DNA of 6,268 nucleotides, from contig JAFQSI010000135.1 of the NCBI GenBank assembly GCA_017409645.1, positions 1 to 6,268 of the forward strand, written 5' to 3'. Below the pieces are notes generated by a model. The model ran no database searches, was not told the origin of the DNA, and worked only from the letters and a program-made list of their open reading frames with translations. The translations under genes and the position numbers were made by a program. The first letter of the stretch is position 1. Each line of letters opens with the position of its first letter. The stretch is from Oscillospiraceae bacterium. Lineage in GTDB: Bacteria; Bacillota; Clostridia; Oscillospirales; Oscillospiraceae. Of the stretch, positions 1 to 6,100 are shown in pieces.

Positions 1-360
1 CTGGCTGCCCGCATCTACGCCGGCGGCGACATCTACATGATGCCCTCCAAGTCCGAGCCCTGCGGCCTGAGCCAGATGAACGCCATGCACTACGGCACCG
101 TGCCCGTGGTCCATGCCACCGGCGGCCTGAAGGACACCGTCCCCGGCGTCGACGATGCCGGCGAGAACGGCCTGGGCTACAACTTCCAGAGCTACAACGG
201 CGATGACTTCCACAACGCCATCAAGCGCGCTCTGAAGCTGTACAACGAGGACCGCGAGGCCTGGATCGCTCTGCAGAAGCGCGAGATGGAGACGGACTTC
301 AGCTGGAACGTCCCCGCTGGCCGCTACATGGATCTGTTCAAGCAGATGCTGGGCGAGTGA
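1..360 (+). CDS. glgA: Glycogen synthase, C-terminal part (5' end outside window)
   Basis: This is the last 119 codons of an open frame that enters from the left edge. It matches the C-terminal GT-B domain of bacterial ADP-glucose-dependent glycogen synthase (GT5 family), which extends alpha-1,4-glucan from ADP-glucose in the cytoplasm. The visible signature is PSKSEPCGLSQ at residues 16-26 of the fragment, followed by YGTVPVVHATGGLKDTV (31-47). These are the nucleotide-sugar binding segment with the conserved Glu (E19) and the Gly-Gly-Leu-x-Asp-Thr motif. The tail ending near FSWNVPAGRYMDLFKQMLGE is the usual closing helix (FSW...A..Y..LY in relatives). Full-length relatives are about 470-480 residues, so roughly three quarters of the gene lies outside. 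It ends with TGA and is followed within 25 bases by a strong terminator, so it is the last gene of its unit. Family assignment is secure; which glg genes lie upstream cannot be seen. Confidence 0.93.
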   Translation: MAARIYAGGDIYMMPSKSEPCGLSQMNAMHYGTVPVVHATGGLKDTVPGVDDAGENGLGYNFQSYNGDDFHNAIKRALKLYNEDREAWIALQKREMETDFSWNVPAGRYMDLFKQMLGE

Positions 361-384
361 TCTCTCTCCTGACTGAATAACAGA

Positions 385-417
385 TGCCCTCCCGGGCCAC
401 CGGGAGGGCATTTTCTT
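385..417 (+). terminator. Intrinsic terminator of glgA
   Basis: A perfect 11-bp stem (385-395 with 400-410) closes a four-base loop, GCCA. It is followed directly by TTTTCTT. It starts 24 bases after the glgA stop codon. The GC-rich stem and T-run make it a textbook Rho-independent terminator on the + strand. Confidence 0.93.
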
Positions 418-468
418 CCATTCTTCATTGTCAACTGATGCCGAAACTATGGAGCCAGCTTCCCATAA

Positions 469-598
469 CCACCGTCATTGCGAGGAGCGAAGCGACGTGG
501 CAATCCGTTCTTCTTCCGCTTCCTGCGGAAGCGGGCGATGCTGCGCATCGCAGGGGATGCGGATTGCCACGCCCCTTTGGGGCTCGCAATGACAGTGG
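469..598. repeat. Nested palindromic (MITE-like) intergenic repeat
   Basis: A non-coding element of about 130 bp with near-perfect terminal inverted repeats: CCACCGTCATTGCGAG at 469-484 against CTCGCAATGACAGTGG at 583-598, with one mismatch. Inside it, 496-507 (CGTGGCAATCCG) pairs perfectly with 560-571. The centre holds two more perfect hairpins: 8 bp (516-523 with 527-534, loop TGC) and 6 bp (535-540 with 546-551, loop CTGCG). The arm sequence GTCATTGCGAGGAGCGAAGC resembles, from memory, a dispersed palindrome seen in many bacterial genomes; this was not searched. No transposase or credible reading frame is present, so a non-autonomous mobile or REP-like element is the best reading. Some chance open frames cross it and are not coding. 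The outer boundaries are set only by where pairing stops. Confidence 0.75.
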
Positions 599-647
599 TG
601 ATTGTTACCCGATCTCTTTCATTGGTGTTGTCATGTCACATAAACAT

Positions 648-671
648 GCCGCCCGTCTTTCGACGGGCGGC
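648..671 (-). terminator. Hairpin terminator of the aminotransferase gene
   Basis: A perfect 10-bp stem, GCCGCCCGTC at 648-657 with GACGGGCGGC at 662-671. Read on the minus strand the loop is GAAA, a stable GNRA tetraloop. It lies 12 bases beyond the stop codon of the minus-strand aminotransferase gene. The downstream tract on that strand (ATGTTTATG) is only moderately T-rich, so termination may be less efficient than at the other sites. It could also stop read-through arriving from glgA on the other strand. Confidence 0.75.
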
Positions 672-683
672 TTCTGTCAATAA

Positions 684-1895
684 TCAGGCATTGAACACGT
701 ACTTGTCGAGTCTCTCGAAGGCCTCCTGCACCCGGCTCAGGGGCAGGGCCAGGTTCATGCGGATGTGGGTCTTGCCATGGAAGGCCCGGCCGTCCTGCCA
801 GCAGACGCCGTAGTCCCAGCCCTTCTTCAGCAGCTCGCCCACGTCCATGCCGTGCTTTTTGCACCATTCGCCGCAGTCCAGGAACAGCATGTAGGTGCCC
901 TGGGGCTTGCTGACGGTGACACCGTCAAAATGGGCGTTGATGTAATCCACAGCCCAGTCCACATTGCCGGTGATGACCTGGTTCAGCTCGTCCACCCACT
1001 CGTAGCCTTCATCCTTATACGCGCCGATCAGGGCGTGCATGGACATGACATTCATGGAGTTGTAGTGGCCCAGGCTGGACTCCTTATCGTGGCGGTCCTT
1101 CAGCCACTGGTTATAGATGATGTGGTAGCTGCCCACCAGACCGGCCAGATTGAAGGTCTTGCTGGGGGCGTAGACGCCGACGGTGCGCATCCTGGCATCC
1201 TCGGACACGGACTGGGTGGGGATGTGCTTGCAGCCGACCCGGATGATGTCGGACCAGATCTCGTCGGAGACGACCCAGACGTCGTGCTTTTTGAACAGCT
1301 CCATGGCCTTCTCCAGCTCCCAGCGCTCCCAGACACGGCCCGTGGGGTTGTGGGGGGAACACATGACGGCCGCGTGGATCTTGTTCTCCACGATCTTTTT
1401 CTCCATGTCCTCGAAGTCCATGCGCCAGACGCCTTCCTCATCCTTCACGAGCTGGCTGTGGACAATGTCGTAGCCATTGTTGGTCAGGGAGCCGGTGAAG
1501 CCGATGTAGGTGGGGGAGTGGAGCAGCACCTTGTCGCCCCGGGAGCAGAGGACGTTCAGGGCCGTGACCACGCCGCCGAGGACGCCGTTCTCGTAGCCGA
1601 TGTGCTTCGCTTCCAGACCCTGCACGCCGTTTCGCGTCTCATGCCAGCGGATGATGGAGTCAAAATACTCCTTTGTGGGCATGAAGTAGCCGTAGGCGGG
1701 GTGCTGGGCCCGCTCGATCATGGCCGCGGGGATGGTGGGCACCACGGGGAAATTCATGTCCGCCACCCACATGGGGATGGGATCAAAGCCGGGCAGGGGC
1801 GCGCCGGGGGCAAAGCCGCCGGGCTGGCCGACCATGTCCACGGCGATGGCATCCTTGCCGCGGCGGTCCATGATGGAGGTAAAATCGTACTTCAT
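684..1895 (-). CDS. MalY/PatB-family PLP-dependent aminotransferase / C-S lyase
   Basis: A 403-residue fold-type I PLP enzyme of aminotransferase class I/II, in the MalY/PatB branch. Members commonly act as cystathionine beta-lyases (cleaving C-S bonds of cystathionine or cysteine conjugates) or as aminotransferases; the substrate cannot be told here. Visible family marks are PMWVADMNFP (41-50), AYGYF (67-71), the SPTYIGF loop (127-133), SPHNPTGRVW (180-189) with cofactor-region Asn183, SDEIWSD (210-216) with Asp211 for the PLP ring nitrogen, APSKTFNLAG (243-252) with Schiff-base Lys246, and HIRMNLALP (377-385) with the carboxylate-binding Arg379. Length is close to the usual 390-400. A Gly/Pro-rich stretch at residues 22-37 before PMWVADM looks longer than in classic MalY. 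The ATG at 1893-1895 has AAAAGGAGCC eight bases upstream and a consensus promoter, so the start is firm. The enzyme is cytosolic, with no signal peptide. The gene stands alone between its own promoter and terminator. Confidence 0.9.
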   Translation of the reverse strand: MKYDFTSIMDRRGKDAIAVDMVGQPGGFAPGAPLPGFDPIPMWVADMNFPVVPTIPAAMIERAQHPAYGYFMPTKEYFDSIIRWHETRNGVQGLEAKHIGYENGVLGGVVTALNVLCSRGDKVLLHSPTYIGFTGSLTNNGYDIVHSQLVKDEEGVWRMDFEDMEKKIVENKIHAAVMCSPHNPTGRVWERWELEKAMELFKKHDVWVVSDEIWSDIIRVGCKHIPTQSVSEDARMRTVGVYAPSKTFNLAGLVGSYHIIYNQWLKDRHDKESSLGHYNSMNVMSMHALIGAYKDEGYEWVDELNQVITGNVDWAVDYINAHFDGVTVSKPQGTYMLFLDCGEWCKKHGMDVGELLKKGWDYGVCWQDGRAFHGKTHIRMNLALPLSRVQEAFERLDKYVFNA

Positions 1896-1930
1896 AATAC
1901 TCAGGCTCCTTTTCTGTTTTTTCTGACTAT

Positions 1931-1959
1931 ATTATAGTATGCGTCCGCCGGAATGTCAA
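1931..1959 (-). promoter_or_regulatory. Consensus sigma-A promoter of the aminotransferase gene
   Basis: On the minus strand TTGACA (1954-1959) and TATAAT (1931-1936) are both perfect consensus hexamers separated by exactly 17 bases. Transcription should begin near 1924, giving a leader of about 30 bases that carries the ribosome binding site AAAAGGAGCC (1904-1913). No operator-like palindrome overlaps it, which suggests strong, largely constitutive expression. Confidence 0.9.
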
Positions 1960-1968
1960 TTTGCACCA

Positions 1969-2007
1969 GAAAAAGGAAACACGCCCGGAACAGTCGTTCC
2001 GGGCGTG
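1969..2007 (-). terminator. Intrinsic terminator of the nucleotide-sugar dehydratase gene
   Basis: A perfect 12-bp stem pairs 1980-1991 (CACGCCCGGAAC) with 1996-2007 around a four-base loop. On the minus strand it is followed by TTTCCTTTTTC (1979-1969). The hairpin begins four bases after the gene's stop codon (2012-2014), so it is tightly placed. The T-tract ends nine bases before the -35 box of the next gene. Confidence 0.92.
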
Positions 2008-2011
2008 GTGC

Positions 2012-3889
2012 TTATTTGACAGGGATCTGGGGGTGGTAGGTGGGCACGATCTCGGCCACCAGCTCCTTCATGTTCTCCGCTTCGACGCGGTAGGCGGCAT
2101 CCAGGCGGCCCAGCTGCTCCTTGAATTTTTCGTCGTCCATCTCGATGGGCTTGCCAATGTGGATGAGCTTGTTGGCCGTCTCCTGGAGGCCCTCCTCCTT
2201 CATCAGCAGCTCCTCGTAGAGCTTTTCGCCGGGCCGCAGACCGGTGTACTCCACCTTGATGTCCACATCGGGCTCGTAGCCGGAGAGCCGGATCAGGTTC
2301 CGGGCCATGTCGTCGATCTTCACGGGCTCGCCCATATCCAGGACGAAGATCTCGCCGCCCTTGGCATAGTAGCCCGCCTGCAGGACCAGGCTCACCGCCT
2401 CGGGGATGGTCATGAAGTAGCGGATGATGCGGGGGTCCGTAACGGTGACGGGGCCGCCGGCCTCGATCTGCTTCTTGAACAGGGGGATGACGGAGCCGTT
2501 GGAGCCCAGGACATTGCCGAAGCGGACGGCCACGAATTCGGTGTCGGATTCGCGGTTCATCATCTGGACCACCATCTCGCACAGGCGCTTGCTGGCGCCC
2601 ATGATGTTGGTGGGGTTGACGGCCTTGTCGGTGGAGATCAGCACGAAGCGCTTGACGCCATGGGCGGCGGCGGCCTTGGCCATCTTGTAGGTGCCGAAGA
2701 CGTTGTTCTTGATGGCCTCGTTGGGGCTGTCCTCCATCAGCGGCACATGCTTGTGGGCCGCGGCGTGGAAGACCAGCTCGGGCCGGTAGGTATCGAGAAC
2801 GTAGTCGACGCGGGCGGTGTTCCGGACAGAGCCGATCAGCGTCACCAAATTCAGCTCCGGGTAGGCCCGCTGCAGCTCCATCTGGATGTCGTAGGCGTTG
2901 TTCTCGTAGATGTCGAAGATGATCAGCTGCTTGGGGTTGCTCTTGGCGATCTGGCGGCAAAGCTCGCTGCCGATGGAGCCGCCGCCGCCGGTGACCATGA
3001 CCACCTTGCCGGAGATGAAATGCAGGATCTCATCCAGGTTGACCTTGATGGGGTCCCGGCCCAGCAGATCCTGGACGTCGACCTTGCGCAGCTTGCTGAC
3101 GGAGATGTCGCCGTTGACCAGCTGATAGATGCCGGGGACCACCTGGACCTGACAGCCGGTGGTGGAGCAGATATCCAGGATGGCTTTCTTCTCCTGGGCG
3201 GAGCCGGAGGGGATGGCGTAGATGATCCGGTGGATGTGATACTTCTCCACCGCCGCGGGGATCTCCTCCCGGCCGCCGACGATGGTGATGCCGCCCAGGC
3301 GCTTGCCCCACTTGGCGGGATTGTCATCGATCAGGCAGCTGACCCGGCTCTTGACGTAGGCGCTGGTGGTGAATTCGTTGACCAGGGCCTTGCCGGCCTC
3401 GCCGGCGCCGATGATCATCACGTTTTCCTGATAGTTCGGATGGCTCAGGCCCGTCAGGTGCTGCTTGATGTAGCGCAGCATCCGCCAGGCAAAGCGGATG
3501 GCCACGGTGAAGATGGCGCTGAAGACCATGCCCACCACATAGAAGGACTTGGGCATGGTAATCCCCAGGAGCTTGGCCAGAGAGAAGGCCAGGATCGCCA
3601 GGACCACATAGGATTCCAGGATCCGGATCAGCTCATCGGTACTGACGAAGCTCCAGATGCTGCTGTAGAGCTTGAACAGGGCGAAGACCGCGATGCACAC
3701 CGCGCACCAGGGCAGGATCACCCGGATATAGGTGGACAGATACTGCTCCTCGATGGCGGAGAAGCTGAACTCAAAGCGCAGCCACAGAGCCGCAAAATAG
3801 GCGATGCAGATGCTCAGCACATCGATAACACCGATGACGATGGCCTTTTTGCTGAACGTCCGGTCAAATCCCTTTCGTTTGTTTATCAT
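2012..3889 (-). CDS. Membrane-anchored nucleotide-sugar 4,6-dehydratase (CapD/WbpM/PglF type)
   Basis: This 625-residue protein (counted from the start chosen here) probably converts a UDP-HexNAc such as UDP-GlcNAc to its 4-keto-6-deoxy form, an early step toward 6-deoxy amino sugars for surface glycans. Four membrane helices lie at about 16-37, 55-75, 92-110 and 115-132. A first Rossmann domain follows, with GAGEAG (161-166). Then comes the short-chain dehydrogenase/epimerase domain with the NAD-binding TGGGGSIGSE (300-309), HAAAHKHVPLME (375-386), STDKAVNPTNIMGASK (419-434) and RPGEKLYEELL (552-562). The usual SDR catalytic Tyr is Met430, with Lys434 retained, as is characteristic of the WbpM/CapD group. 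An in-frame ATG at 3934 would add 15 residues (640 in all), but it lies only about 7 bases from the predicted transcription start, has no Shine-Dalgarno sequence, and the added residues do not look like the family. The chosen ATG (3887-3889) has only a weak ribosome site. No glycosyltransferase or polymer-export gene is adjacent, so its partners are elsewhere. Confidence 0.9.
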   Translation of the reverse strand: MINKRKGFDRTFSKKAIVIGVIDVLSICIAYFAALWLRFEFSFSAIEEQYLSTYIRVILPWCAVCIAVFALFKLYSSIWSFVSTDELIRILESYVVLAILAFSLAKLLGITMPKSFYVVGMVFSAIFTVAIRFAWRMLRYIKQHLTGLSHPNYQENVMIIGAGEAGKALVNEFTTSAYVKSRVSCLIDDNPAKWGKRLGGITIVGGREEIPAAVEKYHIHRIIYAIPSGSAQEKKAILDICSTTGCQVQVVPGIYQLVNGDISVSKLRKVDVQDLLGRDPIKVNLDEILHFISGKVVMVTGGGGSIGSELCRQIAKSNPKQLIIFDIYENNAYDIQMELQRAYPELNLVTLIGSVRNTARVDYVLDTYRPELVFHAAAHKHVPLMEDSPNEAIKNNVFGTYKMAKAAAAHGVKRFVLISTDKAVNPTNIMGASKRLCEMVVQMMNRESDTEFVAVRFGNVLGSNGSVIPLFKKQIEAGGPVTVTDPRIIRYFMTIPEAVSLVLQAGYYAKGGEIFVLDMGEPVKIDDMARNLIRLSGYEPDVDIKVEYTGLRPGEKLYEELLMKEEGLQETANKLIHIGKPIEMDDEKFKEQLGRLDAAYRVEAENMKELVAEIVPTYHPQIPVK

Positions 3890-3947
3890 ATCACAATCAT
3901 CCCGTATTTCATGTATTTTTAAGGATATACGCATAGAGGTATACTAT

Positions 3948-3976
3948 ACTATACCACAGGAAATGATTTGTTTCAA
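3948..3976 (-). promoter_or_regulatory. Predicted promoter of the dehydratase gene
   Basis: On the minus strand TTGAAA (3971-3976) and TATAGT (3948-3953) are separated by 17 bases, each one mismatch from consensus. The -10 area is a repetitive TATAGTATAGTATAC, so the exact -10 hexamer could slide by five bases. Transcription would start near 3941, leaving a leader of about 52 bases to the ATG at 3889 but only about 7 to the ATG at 3934. Confidence 0.72.
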
Positions 3977-4050
3977 GTGACACAATCCCGGTTTTCGTCG
4001 GCTTCTTCCGGATTTTTTCGGCGGATCTGTCAACCCCTTCCAAAGTCCCC

Positions 4051-4079
4051 TTGACAGGGGTCCTTCTGTCCGTTAAACT
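4051..4079 (+). promoter_or_regulatory. Predicted promoter of the DUF362-DUF89 operon
   Basis: A perfect -35 TTGACA (4051-4056), a 17-base spacer and TAAACT (4074-4079, four of six consensus bases) lie 32 bases before the DUF362 start codon. The start point should be near 4086. The -35 box is one arm of an inverted repeat, CTGTCAA (4027-4033) and TTGACAG (4051-4057), which may be an operator. Confidence 0.72.
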
Positions 4080-4098
4080 GAAGATATCCGAAACAAAC

Positions 4099-4105
4099 AG
4101 GAGGA
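4099..4105 (+). promoter_or_regulatory. Ribosome binding site for the DUF362 protein
   Basis: AGGAGGA lies six bases before the ATG at 4112, an excellent Shine-Dalgarno match that fixes the start of this gene. Confidence 0.88.
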
Positions 4106-4111
4106 ATTTCC

Positions 4112-5221
4112 ATGGCATCCAAAGTTTATTTTACCGATTTCTGCACCGGCGGCCGGGAGACGCTGCCGAAGAAGCTGGCCCGGCTCATCATGACCGCCGG
4201 CTTTGATCAGATCGATTTCGAGAACAAGTATGCGGCCATCAAGATCCACTTCGGCGAGATGGGCAACCTGGCCTTCCTGCGGCCCAACTACGCTAGGGTG
4301 GTCGTGGATCTCGTCAAGGATCTGGGCGGCAAGGCCTTCCTGACCGACGCCAACACCATGTACGTCGGCTCGAGAAAGAACGCCCTGGACCATCTGGACA
4401 CCGCCTACCAGAACGGCTTCTCTCCCTTCTCCACCGGCTGCCATGTGATCATCGCCGACGGCCTGAAGGGCACCGACGACGTGGCCGTTCCCGTGGAGGG
4501 CGCCGAGTACTGCAAGGAGGCCTACATCGGCCGGGCCGTCATGGATGCCGACATCGTCATCTCCCTGAATCACTTCAAGGGCCACGAGGAGGCCGGCTTC
4601 GGCGGCGCCATCAAGAATCTGGGCATGGGCTGCGGCTCGAACCGGGGCAAGCGGGATATGCACTCCTGCGGCAAGCCCAGCGTGGATCCTGAAAAGTGCG
4701 TGGCCTGCGGCGAGTGCGCCCGCAACTGCGCCCACGAGGGTCCCCAGCTGAAGGGCGGCAAGATGTACATCAATCAGATCAATTGCATGGGCTGCGGCCG
4801 CTGCATCGATGTGTGCCCCACCGGCGCCATCTACCACAACGACCATCTGGCCGCCGAGATCCTCAACTGCAAGATGGCCGAGTATGCCAAGGCCGTCGTC
4901 AGCGGCCGTCCCCACTTCCACATCAGCCTGGTCTGCGACGTCAGCCCCTACTGCGACTGCCACGCCGACAACGATCTGCCCATCATCCCCGATGTGGGCA
5001 TGTTCGCCTCCTTCGACCCCGTGGCCCTGGACCTGGCCTGTGCCGACGCCGCCAACGCCCAGCCCTGCATCCCCGGCTCCAAGCTGGATCTGGCCCGCAA
5101 GGACGGCACCGAGGGCGACAACCTGACCGCCGACTTCCCCCACACCAACTGGCGCAAGCAGATCACCCACGGCAAGAAGATCGGCCTGGGCGAGGACGCC
5201 TACGAGCTGGTGAAGGTATGA
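4112..5221 (+). CDS. DUF362 domain protein with two 4Fe-4S ferredoxin motifs
   Basis: A 369-residue cytosolic iron-sulfur protein of the DUF362 family, common in anaerobes; the family has no well-defined reaction. The DUF362 part spans about residues 4-185 and resumes after the cluster domain. It shows KIHFGEMGNLAFLRP (44-58), LTDANTMY (77-84), NHFKGHEEAGFGGAIKNLGMG (from 153) and FASFDPVALDLACADAAN (298-315). The middle is a 2x4Fe-4S ferredoxin insert: C196-C199-C202...C206 and C225-C228-C231...C235, the second followed by the usual Pro. The first motif has Ala instead of Pro after its last Cys. Further cysteines at 275, 281 and 283 (CDC) could form an additional metal site. There is no signal peptide or membrane segment. 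It likely passes electrons or uses its clusters for a reductive or structural role; the partner is unknown. Its stop codon overlaps the start of the DUF89 gene (ATGA), so both form one operon driven from about 4051-4079. Confidence 0.88.
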   Translation: MASKVYFTDFCTGGRETLPKKLARLIMTAGFDQIDFENKYAAIKIHFGEMGNLAFLRPNYARVVVDLVKDLGGKAFLTDANTMYVGSRKNALDHLDTAYQNGFSPFSTGCHVIIADGLKGTDDVAVPVEGAEYCKEAYIGRAVMDADIVISLNHFKGHEEAGFGGAIKNLGMGCGSNRGKRDMHSCGKPSVDPEKCVACGECARNCAHEGPQLKGGKMYINQINCMGCGRCIDVCPTGAIYHNDHLAAEILNCKMAEYAKAVVSGRPHFHISLVCDVSPYCDCHADNDLPIIPDVGMFASFDPVALDLACADAANAQPCIPGSKLDLARKDGTEGDNLTADFPHTNWRKQITHGKKIGLGEDAYELVKV

Positions 5222-6093
5222 GACTCGACAGCCAGTGCATCCTGTGCCTGCTGCGCCGCCACGCGGAAACGGCGGCCAAATGCGGCACCGAGGAGCAGGT
5301 GACAGCCTTCACCCGCTGTCTGATGCGCCTTCTTTGCGACGGACCTGTGGAAATGTCGGCCCCCTTCTACACCCCCGGCATCACGAAGCTCTTTACGGAG
5401 CATTTCGGTCTGGACGATGACCGGTTCGCCGAGGAGAAGCGTCTGAGCAACCGCTATGTCCTGGACCGGTTCGACCGGATCAGCGCCATGGTCCGCTCGG
5501 CCCCGGAGCCCCTGTACGCCGGGCTCCAGGCGGCGATTTTGGGCAATTACATCGATTTTTCAGCCCTGCAGGGGGAGGTCAGCTTCGAAAAGCTGGACGA
5601 GATGCTGGACCTGCTGCACACCATCGAGGTGGACCGGGCCCAGTTTGAAGCCCTGCGGGCGGATCTCTCCGGGGCGCGGGAGCTTCTGTACCTGACGGAC
5701 AACGCCGGTGAGATCGGCTTCGACCGGGTATTCCTGGAGGTCATCGCCGACGCCTTCCCCCGGCTCTCCATCACCGTCTGCGTCCGGGGCGGCCCCACTC
5801 AGAACGACGCCACCCGGGAGGACGCCCAGGTGGTGGGCATGCCCTTCCGCATCATCGACAACGGCACCCGGATCCCCGGCACGGTCCTGGAGCTGGCGAG
5901 CGATGCGCTGAAGGCCGCTCTGGAAAAAGCCGACGTCACCATCGCCAAGGGGCAGGCCAACGTGGAGACGCTCCTGGACACCGGCCACGGCTATAACATC
6001 TACTACGCCTTCCTCGTCAAATGCAAGCGCTTCATCGACCGCTTCGGCAGGGAGAAGCTCACCCCCATGCTGGTCCGGGACCGGGATAACTAA
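5218..6093 (+). CDS. DUF89 / ARMT1-like metal-dependent phosphatase
   Basis: A 291-residue protein of the DUF89 (ARMT1-like) family. Characterised members are metal-dependent phosphatases proposed to remove damaged or excess sugar phosphates and related metabolites. Visible marks are an N-terminal CILC pair (C7, C10), ILGNYIDF (107-114), the metal-site motif LYLTDNAGEIGFDR (157-170) with D161, N162 and E165, VRGGPTQNDATREDA (189-203) with N196 and D197, and IAKGQANVETL (242-252) with K244, N248 and E250. All key residues expected in an active enzyme appear present. The short length and N-terminal cysteine pair fit the stand-alone prokaryotic subgroup. The ATG at 5218 overlaps the upstream stop as ATGA. 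There is no well-spaced Shine-Dalgarno sequence of its own, so translation probably depends on coupling to the DUF362 gene. The frame stays open upstream to about 4696, but that part lies inside DUF362 and has nonsense-like Arg/Pro-rich composition. The substrate is unknown. Confidence 0.88.
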   Translation: MRLDSQCILCLLRRHAETAAKCGTEEQVTAFTRCLMRLLCDGPVEMSAPFYTPGITKLFTEHFGLDDDRFAEEKRLSNRYVLDRFDRISAMVRSAPEPLYAGLQAAILGNYIDFSALQGEVSFEKLDEMLDLLHTIEVDRAQFEALRADLSGARELLYLTDNAGEIGFDRVFLEVIADAFPRLSITVCVRGGPTQNDATREDAQVVGMPFRIIDNGTRIPGTVLELASDALKAALEKADVTIAKGQANVETLLDTGHGYNIYYAFLVKCKRFIDRFGREKLTPMLVRDRDN

Positions 6094-6100
6094 ATCATCG

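Noticed and set aside
469..598. CRISPR-like or structured regulatory RNA reading of the repeat
   Set aside because: There is a single nested palindrome, no regularly spaced direct repeats and no cas gene. Its position after a terminator in a convergent gap does not fit a riboswitch.
384..813. Small plus-strand open frames in the gap after glgA
   Set aside because: They run through a terminator and a palindromic repeat, lack ribosome sites and enter the 3' end of the opposing gene.
765..1937. Plus-strand open frame (390 codons) opposite the aminotransferase gene
   Set aside because: Composition is repetitive (Val, Gly, His, Asp, Ala) with no family motif, and the opposite strand carries all PLP-enzyme motifs plus a promoter and ribosome site.
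2555..2633. Loss of catalytic Tyr (Met430) in the dehydratase as a sign of inactivation
   Set aside because: Met in place of Tyr is characteristic of the WbpM/CapD-type dehydratases, and the Lys and the Thr-Asp-Lys segment are intact, so the enzyme is expected to be active.
1961..3922. Long plus-strand open frame (653 codons) opposite the dehydratase gene
   Set aside because: It is the antisense of a clear membrane/SDR protein, is made of low-complexity Asp/Gly/Val/Leu/His-rich sequence, and has no recognisable motif. High GC in the real gene suppresses stop codons on the other strand.
3909..4118. Small minus-strand frame (69 codons) in the divergent promoter region
   Set aside because: It spans both predicted promoters and the start of the DUF362 gene, and shows no recognisable domain.
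4073..5170. Minus-strand open frame (365 codons) opposite the DUF362 gene
   Set aside because: It is an antisense shadow of a gene with clear ferredoxin motifs, and its protein is compositionally biased.
4696..5217. N-terminal extension of the DUF89 protein, since the frame is open upstream of 5218
   Set aside because: The extension is Arg/Pro/Gly/His-rich out-of-frame reading of the DUF362 gene. Family similarity begins at the ATG at 5218 with its ATGA overlap.
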